A stretch of 64,000 nucleotides of DNA from contig JAILWY010000026.1 of the NCBI GenBank assembly GCA_022113835.1, positions 14,659,001 through 14,723,000 of the forward strand, written 5' to 3'. A model generated the notes under the pieces. That model saw nothing but the letters and a program-made list of their open reading frames with translations, had not been told where the DNA came from and ran no database searches. Made by a program: the position numbers and the translations under genes. This document shows positions 37,401 through 47,270 of the stretch, piece after piece (within the stretch, counting starts at the first letter, position 1; each line of letters begins with the position of its first letter). The DNA is from Atopsyche davidsoni. Taxonomy: Eukaryota; Arthropoda; Insecta; Trichoptera; Hydrobiosidae.

Positions 37401-38768
37401 TTACCGAACTTGCAATAAGTAATACGCAATTTCGTAAAGTATAATTGTTAAATAGTTTCCTTATTCACGTTATCTGAATTTCCAATTGACAAAATACTTA
37501 TAATTAACACTAAACGACCAGTTTACCTGTGTAGGAGCCTGTTTGTTAAAAAATATTTATTGTAATACTGGATTCGCAAACATATGCGATATGAGCAATA
37601 TTATTTTAATATCATTTTGGATCACAAGCGATATAATTCTGGTAATTTATAATACATAAAATGATATGTGCCCTTGCAGAAGCCTGGTTATTTAATATAT
37701 ATATATATTATAATAATGCTGTATTCGCAAAGCTCACAGTCGCGAACGATATAAGAAAAAGGTTGTAAGAATAAATAATGTGCTATTTTAATAACTATTT
37801 CCGTCCACAAGCGATATAAACGCCGCTGATAATTGGCCACAGACAGGCCGGAGACAGTGACACGCGGCGGAAGCCACAGTTTGGTTGCCAAGGCCGCAAG
37901 GAGCCGGATGCCCGCCCAGCTCAGCGCCACAGCTCCGAGCCGGCTGTCCAGGCCGCATCTCTGCGCCGCCCAGTGCTCAATCAAAAAACGCCTTCTTTTC
38001 CCGCAGAGGCTCTAAACCTTTTATTCCAAGGATCCTTTTAGTTAATCAAATTTTTTTAATAAGCGATGAGCAATGATTATTTTTGAAAAACTACATTTTG
38101 TATTTTAATAAGGTAGTAATCAAAAATCGTTTTGGAACTTCGATTATTTTATGCGAACATCATAATTTTATCCGATGGGTCCGCAGGCCAGACTTCAGCC
38201 GCGAACCGTAGTTTGGTGGGTAGTGCATTAGTGTAATATATTCACGGTATCTCGTGTGGTAAGACTCAATTACTTGTAGTACTCTATTTTATTAAATTAA
38301 AAAAATATCAGGTCAACAGGATTCGCCTTGGAGGGGTATAATTTGCATAGCTTTGCGGATGTTGTAAATTTGTAGGTTATGTTGTGGTATAGTGACGGTT
38401 TTTGAGTTTGATTATTGACTCTACTTTTATTTATTCGTTGCAAGTATTTAAATAGTAAATAAAAATTAGCAAATGGAATGGACGAAACGAGCTGAGCAAG
38501 AACCACTGGCGGTGCATTATCAAACGAATATGCATGGCACGTTCAGAGCTTCCTGGTGAGTATTAGTAGTTACCTGGGTGGTGGAGCTGGTGACGGCTTG
38601 GCTGAGGGAGGAGGCCTGGGCAGTGTTGAGCTGTCCCATGGTGCCCATCTGACCTATGGTGCCCATCTGACCCATCTGCGCCTGTCGCGCAAGGCTGCTC
38701 TTCTTGAGGTTCTCCATGAGCGCCGCCATGTCGCCGCCCGCAGACACCTCTGTCGGGAACTCCGCCAC
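12830..38768 (-). CDS. Ect4: Sarm/Ect4 (SARM1 family) NAD-cleaving TIR protein, 10 coding exons, 5' end not found
   Basis: SARM1-family proteins sense NMN/NAD through ARM repeats and, once activated, cleave NAD+ with the TIR domain, driving axon degeneration; they also act in immune signalling. Minus-strand exons: 38574-38768, 31261-31415, 28966-29126, 25647-25870, 17176-17415, 15661-16979, 14804-15039, 14404-14693, 14096-14262 and 12830-13418. All junctions are GT-AG and phase-consistent, giving 1191 aa in the window. Order: a low-complexity Ser/Met/Gln N-terminal region (including [15 protein letters not shown] and a Pro-rich [10 protein letters not shown]), the ARM region with SAM1 in one exon, SAM2, TIR, and a Ser/Pro-rich tail ending [10 protein letters not shown]...RSLVLRK. 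Exon 38574-38768 opens in phase 0 with no ATG, so at least one upstream exon is missing from my model. An ATG at the start of exon 31261-31415 could serve a shorter isoform. Confidence 0.93.
13673..13897 (-). CDS. Ect4: Sarm alternative C-terminal exon with in-frame UGA-CUAG stop
   Basis: The acceptor at 13898-13899 joins in phase 2 to the last TIR exon, giving [19 protein letters not shown]. The frame then runs through a Pro/Ser-rich stretch ([20 protein letters not shown]) to GLRD and TGA at 13711-13713. The stop is followed by CTAG, then twelve more open codons and a good donor (CCAAG|GTTAGG) at 13671-13672. The whole exon is 225 nt, a multiple of three, and its donor phase matches the 13418 exon. 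Three products are therefore possible: the short form (1057 aa in the window), exon skipping (long form), or readthrough into the long tail. Confidence 0.75.
14096..14693 (-). CDS. Ect4: Sarm TIR domain (two exons)
   Basis: Exons 14404-14693 and 14096-14262 encode the TIR domain. It begins after [11 protein letters not shown] with [19 protein letters not shown], then the BB-loop region [16 protein letters not shown] and [13 protein letters not shown]. The next block is ECKDWVHR|E, where the family's catalytic Glu (Glu642 in human SARM1) is the first codon of exon 14096-14262. The second exon continues [18 protein letters not shown] and [19 protein letters not shown]. All core residues expected for NAD hydrolysis are present. 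A 141-nt intron splits the domain just before the catalytic residue. Confidence 0.94.
14804..15039 (-). CDS. Ect4: Sarm second SAM domain exon
   Basis: A 236-nt exon with [40 protein letters not shown] and [20 protein letters not shown]. This is the second of the two tandem SAM domains that hold SARM1 in an octameric ring. Phase 2 in and phase 1 out match its neighbours exactly. Confidence 0.93.
15661..16979 (-). CDS. Ect4: Sarm ARM-repeat plus first SAM domain exon
   Basis: A 1319-nt exon. Starting at [20 protein letters not shown] it encodes the armadillo-repeat region, with recognisable blocks [39 protein letters not shown] and [20 protein letters not shown]. The ARM region is the autoinhibitory, NAD/NMN-sensing part in this family. 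It ends with the first SAM domain ([20 protein letters not shown]...[20 protein letters not shown]). The start ATG is the first codon of the exon, so it could also be used by a transcript beginning just upstream. Confidence 0.95.
18159..18635 (-). CDS. Ect4: Candidate alternative first exon of Sarm with SP-rich repeats
   Basis: An ATG at 18635 (in-frame TAA just upstream) opens 159 codons ending at a consensus donor AGA|GTGAGT in phase 0. Exon 17176-17415 begins in phase 0, so a join there is in frame. The peptide starts [20 protein letters not shown]. It has at least seven copies of a Phe/Ser-Ser-Pro-Arg/Lys motif ([58 protein letters not shown]), which look like proline-directed kinase sites. 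The region is a GC-rich island inside the intron, as expected for an internal promoter. Domain unknown; I infer the link to Sarm from phase and position only. Confidence 0.5.
18636..21462. other. Sarm intron sequence with GC-rich flank and SINE remnant
   Basis: The GC-rich island continues to about 18860 and probably holds the promoter and 5' UTR of the exon ending at 18159. After that the sequence is AT-rich, with a small mixed island at 19250-19560. I found no supportable exon. A tRNA-derived SINE remnant lies at about 20085-20195. Confidence 0.4.
20085..20195 (-). repeat. tRNA-derived SINE remnant
   Basis: Read on the minus strand, it has a box A-like TGGCTCAGTGTTTAGA and, 40 bases on, a box B-like GGGTTTCGACCTC, the internal pol III promoter pattern of tRNA-related SINEs. 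It does not fold as a functional tRNA. Confidence 0.55.
21463..21564 (-). CDS. Possible alternative first exon of Sarm, short Arg-rich N-terminus
   Basis: An ATG at 21564 opens 34 codons to a donor CCG|GTATGA, again in phase 0 and so compatible with exon 17176-17415. The peptide starts [20 protein letters not shown] and ends [10 protein letters not shown]. It is rich in Arg, Ser and hydrophobics with no acidic residue, resembling a mitochondrial presequence. The island is GC-rich. Other frames are also open here, including a 68-codon plus-strand frame from 21398, so this is tentative. Confidence 0.28.
22985..23330. repeat. Hammerhead-like repeat family B, two inverted copies
   Basis: A plus copy with TAATGCCAACGTGAAAGG then TTGGCGAAACCGGTCACTAA (GAAAC at 23117-23121) is followed by a minus copy (ACCGGT at 23207-23212). 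The outer ends are TTTTTGACAGAGAGTACTTGG at 23030 and the complementary CCGAGTACTCTCTGTCAAAA at 23299. A third piece of the terminal block AAAATACTTGAGTGATTTTT begins the element at about 22988. The inverted, partly tandem layout recalls pseudo-LTRs of Penelope-like elements. Confidence 0.75.
25270..25380 (-). repeat. Weak tRNA-like SINE remnant
   Basis: On the minus strand, TTGGTGGTTAGATCATTGGC followed 30 bases later by GGTCCTCAAACTTGG resembles spaced box A and box B. Both are degenerate. Confidence 0.3.
26565..26650 (+). repeat. tRNA-derived SINE remnant
   Basis: Plus strand: AGCGGTCGGAAGGACTAAGG, then GTGTGGGTTTGAATACTCC, the latter a good box B with its arm. An AT-rich tail follows. 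It is not a functional tRNA. Confidence 0.5.
28440..28630. ncRNA. Inverted pair of hammerhead-ribozyme-like motifs (family A)
   Basis: Plus copy: stem I GCAT (28521-28524), core CTGATGA (28525-28531), a short stem II GAC-CAA-GTC, GAAAC (28542-28546), palindromic stem III ACTAGT (28545-28550), cleavage-site C at 28551 and the stem I partner GTGC. The minus copy lies at 28464-28503. It has CTGATGA (complement 28494-28500), a 6-bp stem II GACCAA/TTGGTC, GAAAC and ACTAGT, then C. The order stem I - CTGATGA - stem II - GAAA - stem III - UH is the type I hammerhead. A shared segment, ATGGATCTTCACCAATCAAA onward at 28594, is also present at 32.3 kb. Confidence 0.65.
30881..31022. repeat. Short MITE-like inverted-repeat element
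   Basis: The left arm AGTCAAATGGCTAACAAGTAAC (30891-30912) pairs with the right arm at 30993-31012 plus two bases, at 19 of 22 positions. The pairing extends through AAATACAAA on the outside. About 80 bases lie between the arms. No ORF. Confidence 0.45.
32075..32212 (+). repeat. Hammerhead-like repeat family B copy
   Basis: It begins TTCAATATTTTTGACCGAGA, with core TTGATAA at 32142-32148, stem II GCCATC/GGTTGGC (imperfect) and GAAAC at 32169-32173. Palindromic ACCGGT (32172-32177) follows, then C and the family tail AAATAAAAACG...GTATTTTATTCAAAAATATT. Confidence 0.75.
32285..32460. ncRNA. Hammerhead-ribozyme-like motif (family A), best-formed copy
   Basis: Plus strand: stem I GCAT (32390-32393), CTGATGA (32394-32400), U, stem II GACCCA-GTGTAT-TGGGTC with 6 perfect pairs, GAAAC (32420-32424), palindromic ACTAGT (32423-32428), H17 = A (32429), and stem I partner ATGC (32430-32433). 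A half-core TCATCATCAG (minus orientation) lies at 32371-32380, and outer inverted arms ATAATGATAAAAGTAC/GTTACTTTTATCATTAT flank the motif. On the minus strand the same ATGGATCTTCAC segment as at 28594 follows, ending at 32290. Confidence 0.7.
33500..33790. repeat. Degenerate tandem array of about 20-bp units
   Basis: Roughly twelve diverged copies of a unit like GAAAGCTCTGAATTCGTGC succeed one another, with AAGCT as the most constant word. Spacing is about 18-27 bases. It has no ORF. It may be an old minisatellite or a cluster of binding sites. Confidence 0.55.
35745..35812. repeat. 10-bp GC-rich minisatellite (GGCCAGTGGC/G)
   Basis: Six to seven head-to-tail copies of GGCCAGTGGS, alternating C or G at the last position, sit in a local GC-rich patch of AT-rich intron. 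The apparent His-Trp-Pro-Pro ORFs through it arise from the repeat itself. Confidence 0.9.
35961..36431. repeat. Dispersed repeat with about 50-bp inverted ends
   Basis: The left arm at 35961-36012 and right arm at 36376-36431 are inverted copies built on CTCAGTGAAATGGTCGCCAA. The interior at 36051-36170 is shared with 54512-54650 (both have TGCTGCCCAATAGCATTA and TCTGATACT...GCAGCAAGCTACAGA). A related end, AAATGGTCACCAACCTC, recurs near 62244. Family not recognised. Confidence 0.65.
37080..37210 (+). repeat. Degenerate hammerhead-like family B fragment
   Basis: CGTTGGCGAAACTGGTTTGTGATTT at about 37156 matches the stem II-GAAAC-stem III segment of the other copies with substitutions, followed by an AT-rich tail ending in AAAAATATTTATAAGG. 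The 5' core is not recognisable. Confidence 0.35.
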
Positions 38769-39794
38769 CTGATAAAGAAGACCAACGGTAAGTACATATT
38801 CTTCGGAGACCACACTAATTAAACATTGGTACGTTACCCATTAAAAGAAATTGAAAAGGGGGTTATTTTAACCGCAAGTTTAATTTACTTGTAATTATGA
38901 ATTATATGTTTATGTTTGCATTTTCATTTCTAAGCGTTAAATGGTGTGCGGTGAGCCACATGGTCGACAGCGACGGCGCCGCAGTGGCAATAGCATCTAG
39001 TCATAGTAATATTTATAACATATTTATTACACAACAACGCAAAAAGATATAATGGATTCTTTGACTCTTCATGCTTTAAAAATTACTTTCAAATTAAAAT
39101 CCATCTCATTAAACAAAACTTAGGACACTATAGAACTGTGGCGGACCTTCATGGGTCTTTACTTTGGGGAAAGAAGGAGTCCGGGTGTTCAAAGGCTTTC
39201 CACATATCCAATCTAAATCGTACAGAAACTCATTTATATTGTTGTACTCTATTTGTATGGTATTGTGTGATGTGACGTCACAGCCGCCCACCCCGAGACT
39301 CGTTATCGAAGCTCAATAATGAGAAAAGAACGCCTGCGGATGCGGTGTTAATGTGTAAACAACTAATTTTACTTAAAATGGAGTCATTGATACTTTGGTA
39401 TATGAAACTCAAGCCCTAAAATCAAGTAACAGTCATTATTCAATTCGCAATTCATGAATGCTTGCATCGGCATAATCTTTACCACTAGAGAGTAGCAAGC
39501 GGACAATGGACTTGCGACTAGAAACAGTCTGAACCAATTGCTTTTTGTGTACAGGGAAATAATATCAAATCCGGATCAAGGAGGCTATTTCTCGCGGTGT
39601 TTTCTATATTATTTAATTTAAAAAATATATACATTTGGTATTGAAAGCAGCTGTGCTAACCCTAACACTAAAAGACAATTTAATTTGTGCAACTTTATAT
39701 CTTAATATATCCACGCACAGTGATATCAAACTATGGTATGTGAACATATTTGTCAATTAATGTAACATAGTTCCAGTCAACGCAAGAACTGTGG

Positions 39795-39880
39795 CACACC
39801 TTAAACTTGCTCTACCCGGAGTCGAACCCGTCATTGGTAAGTAACTTACGAGGCGGTAAAATCCATGTTATGCCATCCTA
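39795..39880 (-). repeat. tRNA-derived SINE remnant
   Basis: On the minus strand a perfect box B, GGTTCGACTCC (complement at 39818-39828), is followed by GGGTAGAGC. Upstream, the box A equivalent is degenerate. No functional cloverleaf. Confidence 0.5.
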
Positions 39881-39939
39881 AACATATCATCTATACCAGT
39901 AAACGTATGGTAGTTGTCTCTTTGCTATCCGCGTTTAAT

Positions 39940-40225
39940 CAGTCAGCGAAACAATGGCGGCGCACCTTCCTGCCGAGCTGCTAGGGGGAAACGCGAAAAT
40001 TCGGGGCTCGGCCGCCATATGCAAATTGCGTCCAAAATGGCAGCCGTCTGCGAACCAGCAGCTGCCACGTTATCCCATTAATGGCCTCATATTTTACAAT
40101 CCCAGACGTTTAACTGCCGCGGACCGCGAGCTCGGCGCTGAGAGATCGGAAGAGATATCACGAATCAGAAACATTATGTCCGCGATAAACTGTGACCTCG
40201 GCATTAAAGTCAGTAAGTCGGAATG
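39940..40225. promoter_or_regulatory. GC-rich promoter-like island upstream of the first Sarm exon found
   Basis: A CpG-rich patch with ATGGCGGC (39954) and a similar ATGGCAGC (40036) words lies about 1.2 kb upstream of the exon at 38768. A 98-codon plus-strand frame crosses it but has no recognisable similarity. It could be a promoter for the minus-strand Sarm gene. Confidence 0.3.
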
Positions 40226-41310
40226 TTTAAAGCCGCACGATAGTGTCTAGTAATTATTTTCTAATCTCCGTGTGTTTTAATTTGTGAATTTAAAAATACC
40301 TTATCTAAATAAATAAGCTGGTGTTTTAGCATTGTAGAGTCGCTGCTGCTTTACTCGCGATTTTGACAATTGACAATAGTTCCAGTTCTGAAAGAAGCAC
40401 TGTTAGCTTGATGGAAATATTTAGGGTTCGTTTTTAATAGACACAAGTGAGTTAAAATCCGTATTGTTTCATTAGAGGGTTTATTTCGGCATCTCAAATA
40501 TGTTAGGTGTTCTCGAAACACGTTGTTAGAAAAATAGTTGTATAGAATGCTAGGTTGATATTTTTAGTGCTGGGAGGTCTCGAAGGGTGCATATCAAGTC
40601 CCGGAGAGCTGTGCTGGCAACACTGCTTCGTTTGTTTTATTTCCGCCGGATCCGAGCACATGGCATTACGTATTAGGATAGCGTGCTGTGCTCGGGCGTG
40701 ACGACATGCGACCGTCGCTTCCAGGAGATTCCCCGCTGAATCACGAGCTGACCACAGCGCAGCAAAACAAAACCGCCAGGACCTGCTTCATTCATGCAAT
40801 CATCAACAGCGTTTATTTTTACACGCGTTACAACATTGCATCGTTTACGTTATGCAATCTTGAACTCTTTGCGCCGGTGTGACGACGTAAAAGTTAAAGT
40901 AGCAATTTTATGTTAATTTACAAGAATTTTTAGGGCTATGTTAAAAATGCTTTTTAGGGATTGCAACAAGTGGTTTAGGTGGTAGCGTGCGTGGAATTCT
41001 CTATTTTTGCTGTGTGGGAAAAATATGTGAAAAAATCTTACTAGCAATTGAGTTTTTAAATTGAACGGTTTGAGCGATGCGACGCAAGTGATAATTTCCA
41101 GTGGAAACAATTGTAGACAGTGTCAATCGGGTTTCAAAAGCTCCCTTAGTGGTAGAATTCATTTTTTTAAGGGCTGCATTGCATGTGACAGTGGGAAACT
41201 GCAGAATTAAATCAGTGGTAACAATTGCAGGCAACGAGTCAGTCAGGACGCTATTAATAGCAACGCACGCGACCCACTTGCGTCAGAGACGCGTCACCGC
41301 CGATGACTGG

Positions 41311-41390
41311 ACCGCCGGCGTGACGCGGCGTGACAAGACCGGCGGCGTGACGTGCCGTGACGGCACCGGCGGCGTGACGCGCCGTGACAT
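41311..41390. repeat. 27-bp CpG-rich tandem repeat, three copies
   Basis: The unit ACCGGCGGCGTGACGYGCCG followed by TGACRRC occurs at 41311, 41338 and 41365. Each copy holds two GTGAC words. It lies between AT-rich segments and is followed by a poly-A run at about 41490. Confidence 0.85.
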
Positions 41391-44300
41391 CTACAATCCG
41401 CGACCGCGGAACATCTTTTAGTTAGGACAGTCTGATATGACTAACGATCGCGAATGTATAACCTCCGACTCGAATCAATCCAAAATCCTCAAAAAAAAAA
41501 AAAAATTACAACGACCGAAGCAAGTAGAGCGTACATTTTAAGCATCTCTTATCTTACCAATTATATCATTTAAAACGATACGTAACAAATAAATATAAAT
41601 ACCCAAATGGCTGGATTATTGCGGTAATTTTAGTAGTAAGCGATCTGATGATTATTTTCAATATAAACCGTCAAAATTCTTCATGTCCTGCTTAAAAGTA
41701 TTGTAATTTTTTTTTGTTGTAATATGTTAATATTAAAATACCTAAGATACGAGATATATAGTTGAACACTCAAAATATGATTTATGCAAACCGTGTTATT
41801 TTTTAATAATGCATTATGATGATAGATGAAGCAGAAAATGTTAAGTGTAAGGGTATTTAATTTATAATAAGTGGAAATTCATAACTTCACACAACCCATG
41901 TGAATAGAAACGTTTCTCAAGCAATAGATGGAATGATGAAAAGCAGCTGTGCGATCTTCGATAGCAGTTGAGTTATTAATACTTTCATCCAATAATTTTT
42001 ATTTACCTCCAGAGAATCGTTCGTTTTTATGACAAGCAGGCTGTAGTCTTCTATGTAGAAGCAAAGATAATATGTGTTACACATAAATATAAAGTATGGT
42101 TTATTGACTTCGTAGCCTCATTTCTGTCTCATTAAACGCATAAGACAAACGGTTGTAAAATAATATAATAAAAAGATAAATATGACATACAGAGAATACA
42201 GCAATCGTGTCTATTTTTCCGCGCTCAATGAGTCAATTAAAAACACCGGAGATATTTTCTGATATTAGTTTATAAGAAAAAAACTATGCGGGAAATCCCC
42301 GCGCAAAAAATCCGATATCCGTGCATTTTGTACCTGCTTTTCTTTACACTCTGCAGCAGTCCATTAAGACTGAGAACACCGCGGCCATGTTTATTTTTCC
42401 GCGCTCAATAAGTCGATTGCATAAACACAAGTAGAAAAATAAATTCCGCGATAACATCGTGTATGCATGAAGGTCTCGTGACGCGGGACTGCATTTGTAT
42501 ACAGGCATAATTGGCAAGCCACAAACAAATAGAAACCGGCTAACTGAGATCATGCATGTCCACTTTTTACAACCAATTTAAAGCCAATTAATCAAAAATG
42601 CATCATTTTAATAATACAGTACATAAACAAAGTAAAAAAATATATAATTTTATACATAGATCTGTCGTCATGACAAGAAGAACGATTTTCGGTCACTTAT
42701 AAAAATATCTATTGAATACTATTCCCTTACACAAAAACCATCATATTTATTTCAAGAACTTTAAAAATGTAAAATAAAAATATATACAGGGTGATTCCAA
42801 GCATGTAACACACCATTCAACTTGTCATTTCTACGTGTGTTCTTCCTAAAATCTAATTGATTTGTGCCTGTTACAGATTTGGAAAATGTCAGGAATTATA
42901 AATTATATGATAACCATACAATTTATTATATTAATAATTTATTCTATTAAAAACTCATATTTTAAAATGTTGATACGGAACGACACAAAAATACGATTTA
43001 TCTGCAAGTACTCGCTGATATAATGTATAGATAGATAATAAGTTTTCTGTATAAGGTGCCATTATCTGCATGAGCGTCGGCTTTCTGTGAGTGCAAGATG
43101 GCGGATACCTGAATTATGTAAATGCGTATGGCGGTTCTTGTGTACTCGACTTGGATAAAGATGTACCAAGGCCAATGAAAAATCGCTCCAGAATATAAAT
43201 AGATTAGACGCGTATCGGAAATAGTACCGTCAGCTGTCATATGAAAGTACATACCGACTTTTTATTTATAAAAAAATATATACGTAATACTTAAGTTTCA
43301 TCACTTATTAGCAAAAATTCAGTGAGCATACTTTGGACTTACAAGTATTTAAAAATAAGTTTGTAATATATTATTTAAAAAAATATTCATTTTGACTCAG
43401 TTTGTATTAATCATAATGTGTATATTTCACCCTGCTGTAACTTCATTTGCAACGCGAATAAACTTAGCAAGTTGTTAACTATAAACTGAAAAGTTGTTTT
43501 ACATTTTCTCTTTAAAAGCTATGCCCATTATTGTTGTTCTTAAAATCCACGTAGATTCTAGCCTTGACTTGTATAAAGCATGTTATTTTTTTATATTCAG
43601 TTTATTACCTGAACCCTACAATGTCTTAGAATTCTCAGAAATGTCTTTTTGTAATGGTACAAAATAATTTAAATATTAATAATTCTTTTTTTTTAGTTTT
43701 AATATGGCAGCGTACTGTACACATGTCCACTGCAGGTCACTGAGTGATTACGGAGCGGCGGCCACTTTAAAGCTATGTGTTGACTTCAGGATATAGTAAG
43801 GACATTATCAATCACACATGTTTGCGGGTCAACCCAGTCCCGATATCTGCATGTTATTATCACAGCATGCGCGACTAGAATTTCTAATTACTACGAGAGA
43901 CCTAGATTAGAATAAGACAAACGTGTCCCGAGATAAAAATAATACAAAATATGCGGCGGACCCCACAGCACGCTGAACACTGCACCTCTTCATTGTATAT
44001 TATTTTCTGCGTAAAATAAACATGTACATCCCGAAAGACTTAACAGTTTACGTTGTTTAGATTTAAACATTAAACGGACTGCAGAAATTGGTGAAGAGTT
44101 GTTTATCTAATATTAACTTTCACGAAGAACACAAAAGAGGATGAATCGAATACGCCATTACTGTACTCCCAAAAAACAAACCAAGCACTGTGCAAACTCC
44201 CATATATATTCGTACCTTCGAACACAATCGTACAAACAACAAATATCAATTCCCAGGTGTGCACTTTCGCATTTTAAAGGTTTCTTTAAACTACAAAAAA

Positions 44301-45209
44301 TATGAATAGTCATTGAGGTAATCAATTTTTTGTTTAAAGTGAAAGAACGATCTTCGAATCAAACGTAGTAATATTATGGGTAAAAAGCATGCAACTGAAA
44401 TAAGTATTCGCTATTTCAAGTTTTATTCTGTGATTTCCAGATTAACCAGTATTTTTAATCAAAACGATCTATGTAACACTTATAACTGAAATCCGGATTA
44501 AAAATAATTAAGAGTAGTTGATATATTTGTTGGTAAACGTATTAATTTACACTTGAACAGGTTCGGGATTAGATGCAATCTAAGCGGTGGATATTTTTTA
44601 ATTATCTATAAAATAATATTATTTCAAGGGGAATTTAACATAAAGGATTTGTTATGGCAAGCGATGTATAACTTTTAGATTTCGTAATACGATATTCTAC
44701 CTTTTATTTTTAAATTCTGTAACACAATTTTATATATTTTCAGAGCGAATGAAGCTCAGTCTTGAAAGGGAGATTGTATGAGGAATATATTTTAGAATTT
44801 AGACGTATCGTTCACCACAGAAATCTAGTTAAATTTAAACCCAAAAATAAGTAGTCTGCTCTTATCTAGTATACAAACGGAGCAAGAATAATCAACTACT
44901 TGCATCATCTTTAAATTAAATAATCTACAATCATTATAAATATAATTTTGATTTACAGCAAGAAAACTGCAAGTTATATTGGTTTTTACAGGTTATACGT
45001 ATTTGCTTATCTGCTATATTAAGTATGTTTAATTATTATTATATTAGTTAAATTCACAAACAAATAAAACGTTTCGATAATAATTTACATGTATTAACTT
45101 CAGATGCTACACGATGCCGTTATAAATATTATTTATATAATCATTTAATAGTCGTATTTATGACGTGATTTGAGCATATGGATATACTAATACTAAGTAA
45201 CATCAGTAC

Positions 45210-45513
45210 TAGTGATGTGCAACGATGATTTATTTCGAGAACCGACTTATAATTAAATAAAAACAACAAATCGAATGATGTTTAAAATATAAATAAAACG
45301 CTTATCTAAAACGGCTCGGTTTTTATGCAAAAAAATTTAAATTTCCAAATTTTGATCCCTTGGTTTTTCTGAAACTTGTAAATTATCTGATATTTATTTC
45401 TCTTAGAACTCGTCTAAATATTCGATTCGACATTTTTTCATTCATCCACTCGAATGAATTGATTAACAATAATCGATTATTCGATCATGCATGCCCGATT
45501 ATGCCCACCGTTA
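45210..45513. repeat. Possible hAT-like MITE remnant
   Basis: The left end TAGTGATGTGCAACGAT and right end (read on the minus strand) GGTGGGCATAATCG resemble each other and a third copy at 49412 (TAGTGATGGGCACGGTCGA). The interior is rich in TCGATT/AATCGA. No matching target duplication was found. Confidence 0.3.
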
Positions 45514-46094
45514 ATTGATACTGGTTGCACGGTATCAAATTAAAGCATGTCTTATAGAATCTTCTAGACAAACTATTAAATAAGCGAGTTTTTTTGAAGT
45601 CCAACATTCCTGTATAATTACGCCATAAGATGATACGCGAGAAAATTTTGATATAAAATGTTTCAGATACATTCTTAAGATACAATATTTAATTACAAAA
45701 CAAATAAAAACAAATTCTTGCATGTGTTAACGGTACAATTTTTTGTTGTCAAGTGTAAAGGCCATATTCCTGCGATAAAATAAAACTTTTTGTATTATAA
45801 TTATTTTTATTGTTATTGGTTGTTATTTATACGTATTAGTGCATCATAATCATTGACAAAAATAACATAAATTGAATAAAAATGCAAAGCTTTAAAAAAT
45901 ATTTGCCACTGTGAAATAAAAGTTGTTAAAAAGATTATTTTTAAATCAAAATCTTTGCATATAGTTTTTATGTCACCTTAATTTTTTTTAAAGAACTTTG
46001 AGAAGACAAGACCAAAGTTCAGTATTTTTACATGACTTTGAATTTCGTAATACATATAATGGTCAGACGCATCTGATTTCTTGAATTCTAAAGC

Positions 46095-46320
46095 ATTTTC
46101 TAGAAGGCAGACGAGCAGCGATGGAGTCACGCGCGATTAGCATAACAAAGGCAATCTCAATAGGCAGAACAGAGCCTATCAGCGAGTATACTTATCGACG
46201 CAAGACATCCGGACGAGGCGCTAACATGGCCAGGTTAACAAGATGTCAATATCTACAGGTGAGGGGGAGGTCATGAAGACCGGACAAAGGTGAGTCAACC
46301 GAAGACCGCAACGCAATATA
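46095..46320. promoter_or_regulatory. Candidate conserved noncoding element/enhancer
   Basis: A mixed-composition block in AT-rich surroundings with CAGGTGAGG, an AP-1 site TGAGTCA (46291-46297), GATA-type TTATCG words and AACAAAGG. No ORF. The calls rest on motif density only. Confidence 0.25.
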
Positions 46321-47164
46321 TACAACGTATCCGCGTTTTAGGATAGGCTTTTGATTGTTTTGTTTATCTTAATAATTATTTAAAACATTAACAATGAGAT
46401 TATTTATATTACTTTATAGGAAGAACCTTGCTTGCTTACAGTTTGCATACAATGCTTTGTCTAAAAAAATAGATACACTCAGACCGTTATACTTGCAATA
46501 TTTATAAATTTACGATTGAATGCTCGGTTCATGGACATTTGAGGCATCAATTGTAATTGTATATGTTTTTATAATTTTGACTTCAAATATATTCAGCTAT
46601 AACCCTCTCGAATTACATCATTGAAAGCAACACAAGGCACATTATTTTATTTAAAAAAATATATGTATTATTATTTCAAGTCGTATTTCTATATATGAGT
46701 ATCACTACTAATAATTATGTGTTTGTTTAGGTTTTAAGATGAGATGGAGTGATCTCGGTGCTATGATAGCGGCTCTTCATTTTGACATAGCAAAACATTT
46801 CAAATTTCCTAAGCAAACACGCGGAGATACTCCAGGCCACCTGCAGACTGACCAGTCAAATATATGCAGAAGATAAACAGAGCTGGTGGTCGCCTCAAGG
46901 CCATACGTATAAATCTGATACAATAATGTGGTCTTGTGGTTAGCATGGTTGCTTCCAAAATGTCTTTTAAATCTCATATATAATTTAATATGTAAATATA
47001 GTAACTATAGCTAGTTCAATAAACTCAAAGGTAAGTATCCCTTTCCTGGACTTTTTTAAATGTTTTATTATATAAATAAGAAAACCAAGTAAATTTGGTC
47101 ATGATGATTCTAGTTCAAAGCTGGGGTTATCGTTTTTTTTTTTTTTCTATTAGAATTAGATAAA

Positions 47165-47270
47165 TATAACGGTGGGTGGCAATCTACGTCTAGAATGAAG
47201 AATGCGAACCATTCGGTTAACAAGATTCAAGTCTCGTCTAATTGGATTCATTCCAAGAAGTAATTGATCA
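47165..47270 (+). repeat. tRNA-like SINE remnant
   Basis: Plus strand: GGGTGGCAATCTACGTCTAG then GATTCAAGTCTCG, a degenerate box B. An AT-rich tail follows. Confidence 0.35.

Larger units (their letters stand above)
31416..38573. other. Sarm intron, AT-rich with repeats and one promoter-like island
   Basis: No coding exon is supportable. Apart from the listed repeats, a GC-richer island at 33280-33440 contains AAGATGGCGGC (33293-33303), a YY1-type motif common near insect transcription starts. Another GC-rich island lies at 32640-32930. Confidence 0.4.

Noticed and set aside
39954..40250. 98-codon plus-strand frame in a GC-rich island
   Set aside because: No similarity recognised and no splice sites in keeping; more likely promoter sequence.
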